Shown here one piece after another: positions 16,773 to 23,983 of a stretch of 64,000 nt of DNA. Every line of letters starts with the position of its first letter. Position 1 is the stretch's first letter. Source of the DNA: JBPOFY01 sp049889815 (lineage in GTDB: Bacteria > Verrucomicrobiota > Verrucomicrobiia > Opitutales > Coraliomargaritaceae); assembly GCA_049889815.1 (NCBI GenBank), contig JBMHCR010000006.1, positions 186,001 through 250,000 on the forward strand, given 5' to 3'. The notes beneath the pieces are model-generated. The model was not told the DNA's origin, ran no database searches, and worked only from the letters and a program-made list of their open reading frames with translations. A program made the position numbers and the translations under genes.

Positions 16773-17234
16773 ATGAAGTATTGGTTAATGAAATCGGAGC
16801 CGGACGTCTTTTCGTTCGATGACTTAAAATCCCGACCGCAGCAAACAGAGCCGTGGGATGGTGTTCGGAATTACCAGGCGCGCAATTTTATGCGCGACGA
16901 AATGAGGGCCGGCGATTTGATCTTGTTTTATCACTCAAATACAAATCCACCTGGAGTCGCTGGTATCGCCGAAGTTGCGAGCGAACCCTATCCGGATCCG
17001 ACTGCCTTTGATAAAAAATCTAAATATTTCGATCCTAAGAGCAAGCTCGACAATCCACGTTGGATTTTAGTCGACGTAAAGTATCACGCTGATCTAAAGC
17101 GTCTTGTTTCGCTCGAAGAAATGAAGGCTATGAAGGCTCTGGAGGAGCTGCGAATATTACAGCGCGGAAACCGACTTTCGATCACTCCGGTAACGAGAAA
17201 AGAGTTCGACGCTATCCGCAAGGCTGGGAGCTAA
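16773..17234 (+). CDS. EVE domain protein
   Basis: A 153-residue single EVE domain (PUA-like fold; thymocyte nuclear protein 1 type). It starts MKYWLMKSEPDVFSFDDL and has WDGVRNYQARNFMRDEMRAG near 29-48 and LILFYHSNTNPPGVAGIAEV near 50-69, the most conserved stretches of the family. EVE domains recognise modified bases in DNA or RNA. Stand-alone bacterial EVE proteins are of unknown role. It begins 4 bp after parB and is therefore probably translated from the same message. Confidence 0.92.
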   Translation: MKYWLMKSEPDVFSFDDLKSRPQQTEPWDGVRNYQARNFMRDEMRAGDLILFYHSNTNPPGVAGIAEVASEPYPDPTAFDKKSKYFDPKSKLDNPRWILVDVKYHADLKRLVSLEEMKAMKALEELRILQRGNRLSITPVTRKEFDAIRKAGS

Positions 17235-17247
17235 ACGAGCGCCTTCG

Positions 17248-18000
17248 TTAGTAGGTACTTTTGGGCACGGTGCGTGAGAAGTTGTCGATGTGTCCCAGCG
17301 AAATATTGGCTTTGAGGATTCGCTCGTGGTATCGCCCCCACTTTGTCTTTGATGCTTTAGTGATCACCGCCTTATCCCGCTTGTCGTACAAAACGATCAA
17401 GTAGCCTTCATATTCGGCCCCAAAAGCTGAGCCATTGGCAGCGAAATCGTCGTAGATGTTTTTAAACGGGGTGCCGGTCCATTTTACTCGTTCGCCGCGC
17501 GGAATTGTAACCGTGAAATTCTCTTTATAGAGGATATGAAACTCCTTTTTCTCTAGCACGCTCTCTCCGATAAAAACGAGTGTTCCCCGAACATCTTTGA
17601 AGCTTAGGTCCTTGTCTTCATTCTCGAAAGTGATCGCAGGTTCATACTCGACCTCCCGATTGTCTGGGTCACCCTTGTCGTTTAAGTCGTTGTCCCGAGA
17701 ACTCTTGACAAACATTTTTATTTTACTGTCGAACTTGAGCTCAGCGTCGTCTTTTGCAGCCTGAGCAGCGGCCGCCCATTCTTTGAAGTAGATCCTGTCG
17801 CTTACCGAAAAGATGGATATGTTTACATTCTCGTAGGTTGTTCCGTTTCTCGTTTCTATGGTCACGCGAGTCCCGTCGTGGCTCACTACTTTCGCTTCGA
17901 TAGTTTGCCCATCCTTATTGGTCATGATTCGAAATTCGCTTTCGCCAGAGGCCGCTACTGAACCGATGATGAATAGCGCTAGTAAAAGTAATCTTTTCAT
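17248..18000 (-). CDS. Secreted SHD1-like protein, function unknown
   Basis: A 250-residue exported protein with a signal peptide (MKRLLLLALFIIGSVAASG). Residues about 23-75 (RIMTNKDGQTIEAKVVSHDG through FSVSDRIYFKEW) match the SHD1-like module found repeatedly in secreted Verrucomicrobiota and Planctomycetota proteins. That module is a small beta-barrel that usually reads 'W-T-[ND]-x-x-G-x-x-I-E-A'. The rest (about 95-250) is beta-rich with no family I can name. The gene converges with the EVE gene with 13 bp between stops. Its biochemical role is unknown. Confidence 0.65.
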   Translation of the reverse strand: MKRLLLLALFIIGSVAASGESEFRIMTNKDGQTIEAKVVSHDGTRVTIETRNGTTYENVNISIFSVSDRIYFKEWAAAAQAAKDDAELKFDSKIKMFVKSSRDNDLNDKGDPDNREVEYEPAITFENEDKDLSFKDVRGTLVFIGESVLEKKEFHILYKENFTVTIPRGERVKWTGTPFKNIYDDFAANGSAFGAEYEGYLIVLYDKRDKAVITKASKTKWGRYHERILKANISLGHIDNFSRTVPKSTY

Positions 18001-18060
18001 GGTCAGGTTGGCTAGGATTTAAGGCTAAACGGTTGGCGGTTGGGAGCTTGCCGTTGCACT

Positions 18061-18249
18061 CTATAACATGCCCCAGCCTACCCCTCCGAAAGCTTGCTTG
18101 TAAAGCTCGTTTCGTTGGCGTTTGTGTGAAGAGTGCTGCTGCCCCGTGAGCCTCGATGATCGACTTTTCGATCGTAGTTCCTTCAAGATTGCCCTGCGGT
18201 CCGAAACAGCGCGAATGCTTTGGAAGAATGGATGTTCGGAAAGGTTCAT
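18061..18249 (-). CDS. Possible small basic protein coupled to the preceding ORF
   Basis: A 62-residue open frame (MNLSEHPFFQSIRAVSDRRA start) rich in Arg, Lys and Ser, with no recognised family. Its ATG overlaps the stop of the preceding 47-residue ORF as ATGA, the usual layout for translational coupling, and it lies downstream of nspC on the same strand. The first 30 residues look helical and protein-like; the tail (GGVGWGML) is odd. It could be a chance frame. Codon usage could not be computed. Confidence 0.35.
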   Translation of the reverse strand: MNLSEHPFFQSIRAVSDRRAILKELRSKSRSSRLTGQQHSSHKRQRNELYKQAFGGVGWGML

Positions 18250-18389
18250 TCCGGTGCTTTTGTTGTCTCGGCAGGTAGCTTGCTTGTATTTTGCTTTTTG
18301 CTGAGTTGAACAATGAGCGTTGTCGATGCGATGGCAATGAGCAGCAAGACCACACCGAGAAATAGGCCTTTAGGTGTAAGTGACTTCAT
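18246..18389 (-). CDS. Small single-helix membrane protein downstream of nspC
   Basis: A 47-residue frame starting MKSLTPKGLFLGVVLLLIAI. Residues 8-28 are one clear hydrophobic helix, followed by a polar Lys/Thr-rich tail ending APE. The start lies 45 bp after the nspC stop on the same strand, and the stop overlaps the next small ORF by ATGA. Length, a basic N-terminus before the helix and the coupling support a real small membrane protein; family unknown. Confidence 0.5.
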   Translation of the reverse strand: MKSLTPKGLFLGVVLLLIAIASTTLIVQLSKKQNTSKLPAETTKAPE

Positions 18390-18434
18390 GAACGCTCAGA
18401 GCTTGTAAAAGAAACGTGAGGGATCAACAATAGA

Positions 18435-19643
18435 CTAAGAGAGACGACCGCGGTAATCCTCGTATCCGAAACGCCGAACGGTCCGTAGGCCATCTGCTTG
18501 GCTAAATAGGCTAATGGCGGGCAAGGGCACCCCGTTGAAGGTAGTGTTTTTAACCATTGTGTAGTGTGACATGTCTAAAAAGACGACTCGTTGCCCGAGT
18601 TTGAGTGGCTTTTCGAAGCAGTAGTCGCCGAAGACATCCCCTGCTAGACAGGACATACCGCCGAGCCGATAGGTATGGGCATGCTTGCTGGGTTCGCAAG
18701 CGCCAAGAACATTCGGACGGTAGGGCATCTCAAGCACGTCGGGCATGTGGCAGGTCGCGGAGCTGTCAAGGATAGCGATTTGGTGACGGCCGGCTTCGAC
18801 GATGTCGAGCACGGTGGTGACCAGAACACCTGTGTGAAGGGCTACAGCCTCGCCGGGTTCGAGATAGACTTCAACGTCATAGCGTTCTCGGAAGTGTTGC
18901 ACGGTCGCACAGAGACGATCGATGTCATATCCAGGTCGGGTGATGTGGTGTCCGCCACCAAAGTTGAGCCATTTCAGGCCAAAAATCAGGTCGCCGAATT
19001 TCGCTTCAAATGCTTTTGCCGTGTGATCTAAAGCATCCGCATCTTGCTCGCAGAGCGCGTGGAAGTGGAGCCCGTCGAGTCGGTTCAGGACTCCTTCGGG
19101 AAGCTTTTTTAGCGATGCATCGAGTGCCGCCCGCGTCGTGCCGAGTCGTGAGGAGGGCGAGCAGGGGTCGTAAAGTTCAGTTTCAACTTCCGAGTATTCG
19201 GGATTCACGCGCAGGCCTAGCTCGGCTCGTAGCTCATCACCGAGTGTGTCTATACCTTTCGCTAGCTGATTTGCTGAGTTGAACACCAAACTATGAGCGA
19301 AGCGATTCAGGTAGAACAGTTCTTTTGCTTTGTAGGCCGCCGAATAGATATGGACCTCGCCATCGAACAGTTCATGGGCTAGCAACCCTTCGTGTAATCC
19401 GCTGGAGGTGGTGCCACTCAGGTAGCGACTGATCAGCGGAAATGCGCTGTGGCAGGCAAAACCCTTTAGCGCGAGCAGGATTTTTGCTCCAGAGCGCTCC
19501 GCGACCGATTGTAACAGTTGGCAGTTTTTTTCCAAGCAGCCCATGTGTACGATGTAGCCCGGTGAGGGCGCTTCATCAAACGGCATGCCGCCAAGGGCAT
19601 CGAGTCGCTCGGGTGTGAGTGGTGGTGTCGGATCCTGTGCCAT
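18435..19643 (-). CDS. nspC: Carboxynorspermidine/carboxyspermidine decarboxylase
   Basis: A PLP-dependent decarboxylase of the alanine racemase fold (family III, NspC group) that makes norspermidine or spermidine from the carboxylated precursor in the alternative polyamine pathway. The 402-residue protein has the PLP lysine in ILLALKGFACHSAFPLI near residues 54-70, the HFHALCEQDAD stretch near 195, WLNFGGGHHITRPGYDID near 228-245, LEPGEAVALHTG near 258-269, and DSSATCHMPDVLEMPYRP near 290-307. A methionine at residue 20 is an alternative start. The partner dehydrogenase (CANSDH) is not in the window. Two small ORFs follow on the same strand. Confidence 0.95.
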   Translation of the reverse strand: MAQDPTPPLTPERLDALGGMPFDEAPSPGYIVHMGCLEKNCQLLQSVAERSGAKILLALKGFACHSAFPLISRYLSGTTSSGLHEGLLAHELFDGEVHIYSAAYKAKELFYLNRFAHSLVFNSANQLAKGIDTLGDELRAELGLRVNPEYSEVETELYDPCSPSSRLGTTRAALDASLKKLPEGVLNRLDGLHFHALCEQDADALDHTAKAFEAKFGDLIFGLKWLNFGGGHHITRPGYDIDRLCATVQHFRERYDVEVYLEPGEAVALHTGVLVTTVLDIVEAGRHQIAILDSSATCHMPDVLEMPYRPNVLGACEPSKHAHTYRLGGMSCLAGDVFGDYCFEKPLKLGQRVVFLDMSHYTMVKNTTFNGVPLPAISLFSQADGLRTVRRFGYEDYRGRLS

Positions 19644-19831
19644 TTTCTGGTTTAAATCAGCATCAGACGGTCGGTTTATGCGAGCCGATTTTCAGCCATT
19701 CTTGCCCGAGCCGTAGACTTGGAAAAATGGGCAAACTTAGGGTTGCTTTTCGATTTGGGTCTTTTATTCTACGCGGTTTCTTCACGTTCGGAGCCTGCAA
19801 AACGCCCGCCCTAGTCATACACTTTTCAGTT

Positions 19832-20509
19832 ATGGAAACTCTAAAATTAAACATCGTAACCCGCGAACTAACCGGTCGTGGCACCGCGCGTCGTCTTCGC
19901 GCGGAAGGTAACATCCCGGCATCTCTCTATGGTCAGGGGCAAGCACGCTCGATCACTGTATCTGCGGTGGCTTTTCGCGATTTGAACCGCGAACTTGCTG
20001 GTGGATCTTCTATTATCGAGTTGACTGATGAGAAGGGCGAAACTGCACTTACCTTGCTCAAATCTGTAGATCACGACCCGATCAAGGGCACTGTCGATCA
20101 CATCGACTTTCAGGAGGTTGAGCGCGGTCAGAGCTTCAATGCTCAGGTTTCAGTCCATCTTGTGGGTGAAGCTGACTGCTTGGGCGTGAAAAACGATGGT
20201 GGTTTGATTGACCACAAGACTCATCAAATCGACATCCGTTGCCGCCCATCCAAGCTTCCAGAGCACGTCGAAGTCGATGTCTCCGGTCTTTCGGTTGGCG
20301 ACGCGATCCAGATCAGCGATCTTGCTGAGATCGAAGGTGTCGAATTCCTCAACGAGCCCGCTCAAGTGCTTGTTTCGATCCAGCCTCCAACAGTTGCTGC
20401 AGAACCTGCCGAGAGCGAAGCTGAAGAAGTCGCTGCTGACGAAGTCCCTGCGACCAACGTGAAGGATGACGACGCAACTGCTGACTCTGAAGAAAAAGCC
20501 GAAGCCTAA
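19832..20509 (+). CDS. rplY: 50S ribosomal protein L25/Ctc, long form
   Basis: L25 of the long (CTC/TL5) type, which binds 5S rRNA. The start at 19832 (METLKLNIVTRELTGRG) gives 225 residues; upstream in-frame codons are not L25-like. The N-terminal 5S-binding domain has GTARRLRAEGNIPASLYGQG near 17-36 and a second beta-rich C-terminal domain to about residue 190 (HVEVDVSGLSVGDAIQISDL). The last 40 residues are an acidic Ala/Glu tail. First gene of the plus-strand cluster L25-Pth-S6-SSB-L9-DnaB. Confidence 0.95.
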   Translation: METLKLNIVTRELTGRGTARRLRAEGNIPASLYGQGQARSITVSAVAFRDLNRELAGGSSIIELTDEKGETALTLLKSVDHDPIKGTVDHIDFQEVERGQSFNAQVSVHLVGEADCLGVKNDGGLIDHKTHQIDIRCRPSKLPEHVEVDVSGLSVGDAIQISDLAEIEGVEFLNEPAQVLVSIQPPTVAAEPAESEAEEVAADEVPATNVKDDDATADSEEKAEA

Positions 20510-20564
20510 CTTTTAATCTTTTACGGCAGCGGTCTTCGGCTTGTTGCCAACCTGTTCTTTCATA

Positions 20565-21164
20565 ATGTCCATTACGGTCATTGCCGGTCTGGGAAATACC
20601 GGGTCCAAATACCGTAATACCCGGCACAACATCGGTTTCGATGTTGTCGATACGTTCGCCTCGAAATTGGGAGCTACCTGGAAGCTCGAATCAAAGTTCG
20701 AAGCCGAGACCGCCATCGTCACCCACAACGGGCGAAAGCTGCTACTGGTGAAGCCGCAAACCTTTGTGAACGCCAGCGGTCGTGCGCTTGGGGCGATCCT
20801 CCGTTATCGTAGCTTGCAAGCCTCTGATCTAATGGTAATTTACGATGATATTACTCTGGATGTCGGTCGCGCTAAGCTCAATCAGTCGGGTGGTGCCGGC
20901 GGTCATAATGGTATCGCCGATCTCCTTCAGCAGATAGGTGACGGGTTTCACCGCTACCGCATCGGTATCGGGGCCAAGCCTCACAAAGAAATGGACCTTG
21001 CAGACTACGTTCTCGGCAAATTTTCCGCAGACGATCAGAAACTTTTGGCGAATCGTATGCCCACCTATTTCGACCACCTCCGGCTCGTGATTGACAAGGG
21101 TAGCGAGCACGCCATGAACTTCATCAACCAACGCACAGCAACACAGCATGAGCGCAACGACTAA
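20565..21164 (+). CDS. pth: Peptidyl-tRNA hydrolase
   Basis: Pth frees tRNA from prematurely released peptidyl-tRNA. The start at 20565 (MSITVIAGLGNTGSKYRNTR) gives 199 residues. The family signature is complete: GLGNTGSKYRNTRHNIGFDVVD with the catalytic His in RHNIG, LLVKPQTFVNASGRALG near 70-86, VIYDDITLDVGRAKLNQSGG near 95-114, and GGAGGHNGIADLL near 113-125. The end overlaps the rpsF start by 17 bp, implying coupled translation. Confidence 0.96.
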   Translation: MSITVIAGLGNTGSKYRNTRHNIGFDVVDTFASKLGATWKLESKFEAETAIVTHNGRKLLLVKPQTFVNASGRALGAILRYRSLQASDLMVIYDDITLDVGRAKLNQSGGAGGHNGIADLLQQIGDGFHRYRIGIGAKPHKEMDLADYVLGKFSADDQKLLANRMPTYFDHLRLVIDKGSEHAMNFINQRTATQHERND

Positions 21165-21447
21165 TAACACATATAAAACAACATTCATCCTCGACCTCCG
21201 CTCGACAGAAGACGACGCGGCCAAGGTCACGGCTGACCTCTCTGAACTCCTCGGCAGCCTTGGCGCCGAAGTGGCATCTGCCGAAGACCTCGGCGTGCGC
21301 GATTTCGCACGTGCAGCTGACCGCCGTTTCGCACAAGGTCACTACATTGAGATCAACTTCAGCAGCCCGAGCTCCGTGCCTGCTGAGTTGAAGGAAAAGC
21401 TTCGCCTCGACAAGCGCGTGAATCGTATCTTCGTTCAATCCAACTAA
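21148..21447 (+). CDS. rpsF: 30S ribosomal protein S6
   Basis: A 99-residue S6 protein of the small subunit platform. It has the beta-alpha-beta-beta-alpha-beta ferredoxin-like pattern: TTFILDLRST at the start, VTADLSELLGSLGAEVASAE in the first helix and turn, RDFARAADRRFAQGHYIEINF in the central strands, and the C-terminal strand DKRVNRIFVQ. The start lies inside the pth gene (17 bp overlap). S6 normally pairs with S18 (rpsR), encoded two genes downstream in most bacteria, but rpsR is absent from this cluster. Confidence 0.93.
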   Translation: MSATTNNTYKTTFILDLRSTEDDAAKVTADLSELLGSLGAEVASAEDLGVRDFARAADRRFAQGHYIEINFSSPSSVPAELKEKLRLDKRVNRIFVQSN

Positions 21448-21480
21448 ACTGCAAACTGCGCGGTAACGCGCACTAAGACT

Positions 21481-21933
21481 ATGGCATCCTTTAATAAAGT
21501 TATTTTAATGGGAAACTTGACTCGTGATCCTGAGACACGAGTCACAGCCAATGGTCTTACAATTTGTAAATTGGGCCTCGCCGTATCTCGCGCCTTTTCG
21601 ACTAAGGATGGTGAACGCCGCGAGGAAACAACCTTTGTCGATATTGATGCCTTCGGTAAACAAGCCGAGGTTATCACCAAGTATATGCGCAAGGGTAAGC
21701 CGATCATGATTGAGGGTCGTCTTAAACTCGATCAATGGGAAGGGCAGGACGGTCAAAAACGCAGCAAACTCGGCGTAGTTCTCGAGAACTTTCAGTTTGT
21801 AGGCGGTCGCGATGACAACGACGGCAGCGGTGGCAGCAGTGGCAGCGGTTATGAGAGCAGCGCCCCTCCGACCCGCGGTTCCAAGCCGACACAAGGCAGC
21901 GACGATTCACTCGACGATGACGTCCCTTTCTAA
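21481..21933 (+). CDS. ssb: Single-stranded DNA-binding protein
   Basis: A 150-residue SSB with the OB-fold in residues 1-110 (FNKVILMGNLTRDPETRVTA, then GERREETTFVDIDAFGKQAE, then YMRKGKPIMIEGRLKLDQWE). A Gly/Ser-rich disordered linker follows, and the acidic tip DDDVPF recruits partner proteins. The DDDVPF end is the standard SSB interaction peptide. It lies 33 bp after rpsF and 41 bp before rplI, in the usual S6-SSB-L9-DnaB order. Confidence 0.97.
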   Translation: MASFNKVILMGNLTRDPETRVTANGLTICKLGLAVSRAFSTKDGERREETTFVDIDAFGKQAEVITKYMRKGKPIMIEGRLKLDQWEGQDGQKRSKLGVVLENFQFVGGRDDNDGSGGSSGSGYESSAPPTRGSKPTQGSDDSLDDDVPF

Positions 21934-21974
21934 GTAACACTCATACCTACCAACACTTTTCAAACAACAGTATC

Positions 21975-22475
21975 ATGGCTAACAATCAGGTTCTCCTTCT
22001 TCAACCCATCAAAGGTCTCGGCGCCGAGGGTGACACAGTAACAGTCCGTGCAGGGTATGCACGCAATTTCCTGCTTCCACGGAAGCTTGCTTTGCCAATC
22101 ACACAGGCAAATAAGAAGCACGTAGAGTCGCTTCTCAAAGCACGTGAAGCTCGCGAGCAAAAAGAGTTCGAAGATGCACGTACAATCGGTGAAAAGATCA
22201 AGACAATCAACATCGCGATCGCTGTTAAGACTGGCGAAGGTGGTAAAATGTTTGGTGCAGTTACAGCCAACGATTTGATCGAGCGACTCAAGGAAGAGGG
22301 TATCGAGCTCGTCAAGAAGCAGCTCGGTCTATCAGCACCAATCAAGGAGCTTGGATCCCACACAGCAGAGGTGAAACTTCATGCAGATGTGGTGTCTGAA
22401 CTCAAGTTTGAGGTCGTTTCGGAGAATCCAATCGAGGAAGCAATCGAGGAAGCTCCAGAAGAAGACGAAGATTAA
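21975..22475 (+). CDS. rplI: 50S ribosomal protein L9
   Basis: A 166-residue L9 with the N-terminal rRNA-binding domain carrying the signature VLLLQPIKGLGAEGDTVTV and GYARNFLLPRKLALP (residues 5-41). A long connecting helix (KKHVESLLKAREAREQKEFE) and the C-terminal domain (GKMFGAVTANDLIERLKEEG) follow. An extra acidic tail of about 18 residues (Glu/Asp-rich) extends past the usual 148-150. Directly downstream of ssb; the rpsR gene usually between them is missing. Confidence 0.96.
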   Translation: MANNQVLLLQPIKGLGAEGDTVTVRAGYARNFLLPRKLALPITQANKKHVESLLKAREAREQKEFEDARTIGEKIKTINIAIAVKTGEGGKMFGAVTANDLIERLKEEGIELVKKQLGLSAPIKELGSHTAEVKLHADVVSELKFEVVSENPIEEAIEEAPEEDED

Positions 22476-22513
22476 TTTTGCCTCTCGCGGTCGTGTAGAC
22501 AGCATTCAGCCCT

Positions 22514-23956
22514 ATGCCGACCGAACAAACATCTTCAACCGGTTCTCGTAAAGGAGGCCGTAAGTTTGGCGACCCCAAGAGGCGCGAAAATGTAGATGAT
22601 GGCGTGCGCGTGCAACCGCACAGTATCGAAGCTGAAGAAGGGCTCATCGCTGCCTGCCTTATCGACGGCGGGCGCGAGATCCTCACGGAGTGCATTGAGG
22701 CGAAGATTGCTCCCGAGTATTTCTACAAGACCGCTCATCAGGAAATCTACCGTGCGCTGCTGGAGCTCTACCAGTCCGGCGATCCGGTGGATGAGATTCT
22801 GCTCTTCAACCACCTACAAAAGAACGGCGTCGCCGAAGAAGTGGGTGGCATCGCGGCGATCTATGCGATTCAGGACCGTATCGAGACGGCCGCGCACTCG
22901 CGCTACTTTACCAAGATCGTCCACGAGAAGTACCTTCTCCGTCGATTGATCCGCACTTCCCGCGAAGCCATTGAGGCCTGTTACGAGCAGCAAGAGGACA
23001 TGTCTGCCTTTATCGAGAAGATCGAGCAGGATATCTTTGAAATCAGCCGCGACCGTGTGACCGACGCTGCTGTTCCGATCAGTGTTTCCCTCGACGATGC
23101 TGTCTCTGATATACACGCTTTGCTCAACGGCAAAGACGACGCTGATGGCGTCCTTTCTGGTTTCCGCGATCTCGATGGTATGACCTACGGCTTCCATCCC
23201 GGTCAAATGATCGTGCTCGCTGCCCGCCCTTCCGTGGGTAAGACCTCGCTGGCAATGAATTTTGCTGAGCACGCAATGATACCCGATGGTGGCCGCAAGC
23301 CCACTGGCGTCTTGGTCTTCAGTTTGGAAATGACCGCTGCCCAGCTCGCTATGCGTCTCATCTGCAGCCGCGCCCGTGTGGACATGAAGCGTATTCGTGA
23401 CCGCGTGATTTCTAAGCAAGACTCCGCCGACATCGCCACTACGGTAAAAGAGCTTAAGCAGGCACCCCTCTGGATTGACGACGGCTCCAGCTCTACAATT
23501 CTCGATGTACGCGCGAAGGCACGCCGTCTGCACACTAAGAATCCGCTCGGCCTGATCGTGGTCGACTACCTGCAGCTTATTCGCGGCACCGATAATCGCG
23601 TCCAACGTGAGCAGCAGATCGCGGAAATTTCCCGTGGTATGAAGGGTATGGCTAAGGAACTCAATGTCCCAGTCATCGTTCTCTCCCAGCTCAATCGCGA
23701 GTCTGAGAAGGAAAATCGCGATCCTAGGATCTCTGATCTCCGTGAATCGGGTTCCATTGAGCAGGATGCCGACGTGGTTTTCCTGCTGCACCGCCCCAAA
23801 AAGCGTGACAACGACGAAGGCGTCGATGACGGTGCACTGCCCGGTGACATCGAGCATATTAAGTTGATCATCGCCAAGCAGCGTAATGGTCCCATCGGCG
23901 ATATCGATTTGACCTTCGTCCGCCGATATACCAGATACGAAAACTTCCATCGCTAG
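22514..23956 (+). CDS. dnaB: Replicative DNA helicase DnaB
   Basis: A 480-residue hexameric helicase of the replication fork. The N-terminal domain (VQPHSIEAEEGLIAACLIDG near residues 35-54) interacts with primase and loader. The RecA-like C-terminal domain has Walker A AARPSVGKTSLAMNF near 236-250, VFSLEMTAAQLAMRL near 275-289, Walker B LIVVDYLQLI near 350-359, and SQLNRESEKENRDPRISDLR near 394-413 with the arginine finger region. No intein is present. It ends the ribosomal/replication cluster 27 bp before bamA. Confidence 0.97.
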   Translation: MPTEQTSSTGSRKGGRKFGDPKRRENVDDGVRVQPHSIEAEEGLIAACLIDGGREILTECIEAKIAPEYFYKTAHQEIYRALLELYQSGDPVDEILLFNHLQKNGVAEEVGGIAAIYAIQDRIETAAHSRYFTKIVHEKYLLRRLIRTSREAIEACYEQQEDMSAFIEKIEQDIFEISRDRVTDAAVPISVSLDDAVSDIHALLNGKDDADGVLSGFRDLDGMTYGFHPGQMIVLAARPSVGKTSLAMNFAEHAMIPDGGRKPTGVLVFSLEMTAAQLAMRLICSRARVDMKRIRDRVISKQDSADIATTVKELKQAPLWIDDGSSSTILDVRAKARRLHTKNPLGLIVVDYLQLIRGTDNRVQREQQIAEISRGMKGMAKELNVPVIVLSQLNRESEKENRDPRISDLRESGSIEQDADVVFLLHRPKKRDNDEGVDDGALPGDIEHIKLIIAKQRNGPIGDIDLTFVRRYTRYENFHR

Positions 23957-23983
23957 TTTACGCCGAACTGCACCGATCCATAC

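Noticed and set aside
22814..23950. Long minus-strand frame opposite dnaB
   Set aside because: It is antisense to the conserved helicase motifs of DnaB and has no recognisable domain; a codon-bias shadow.
22514..23956. Intein in dnaB
   Set aside because: The length and the continuous helicase motifs (480 residues) leave no room for an intein.
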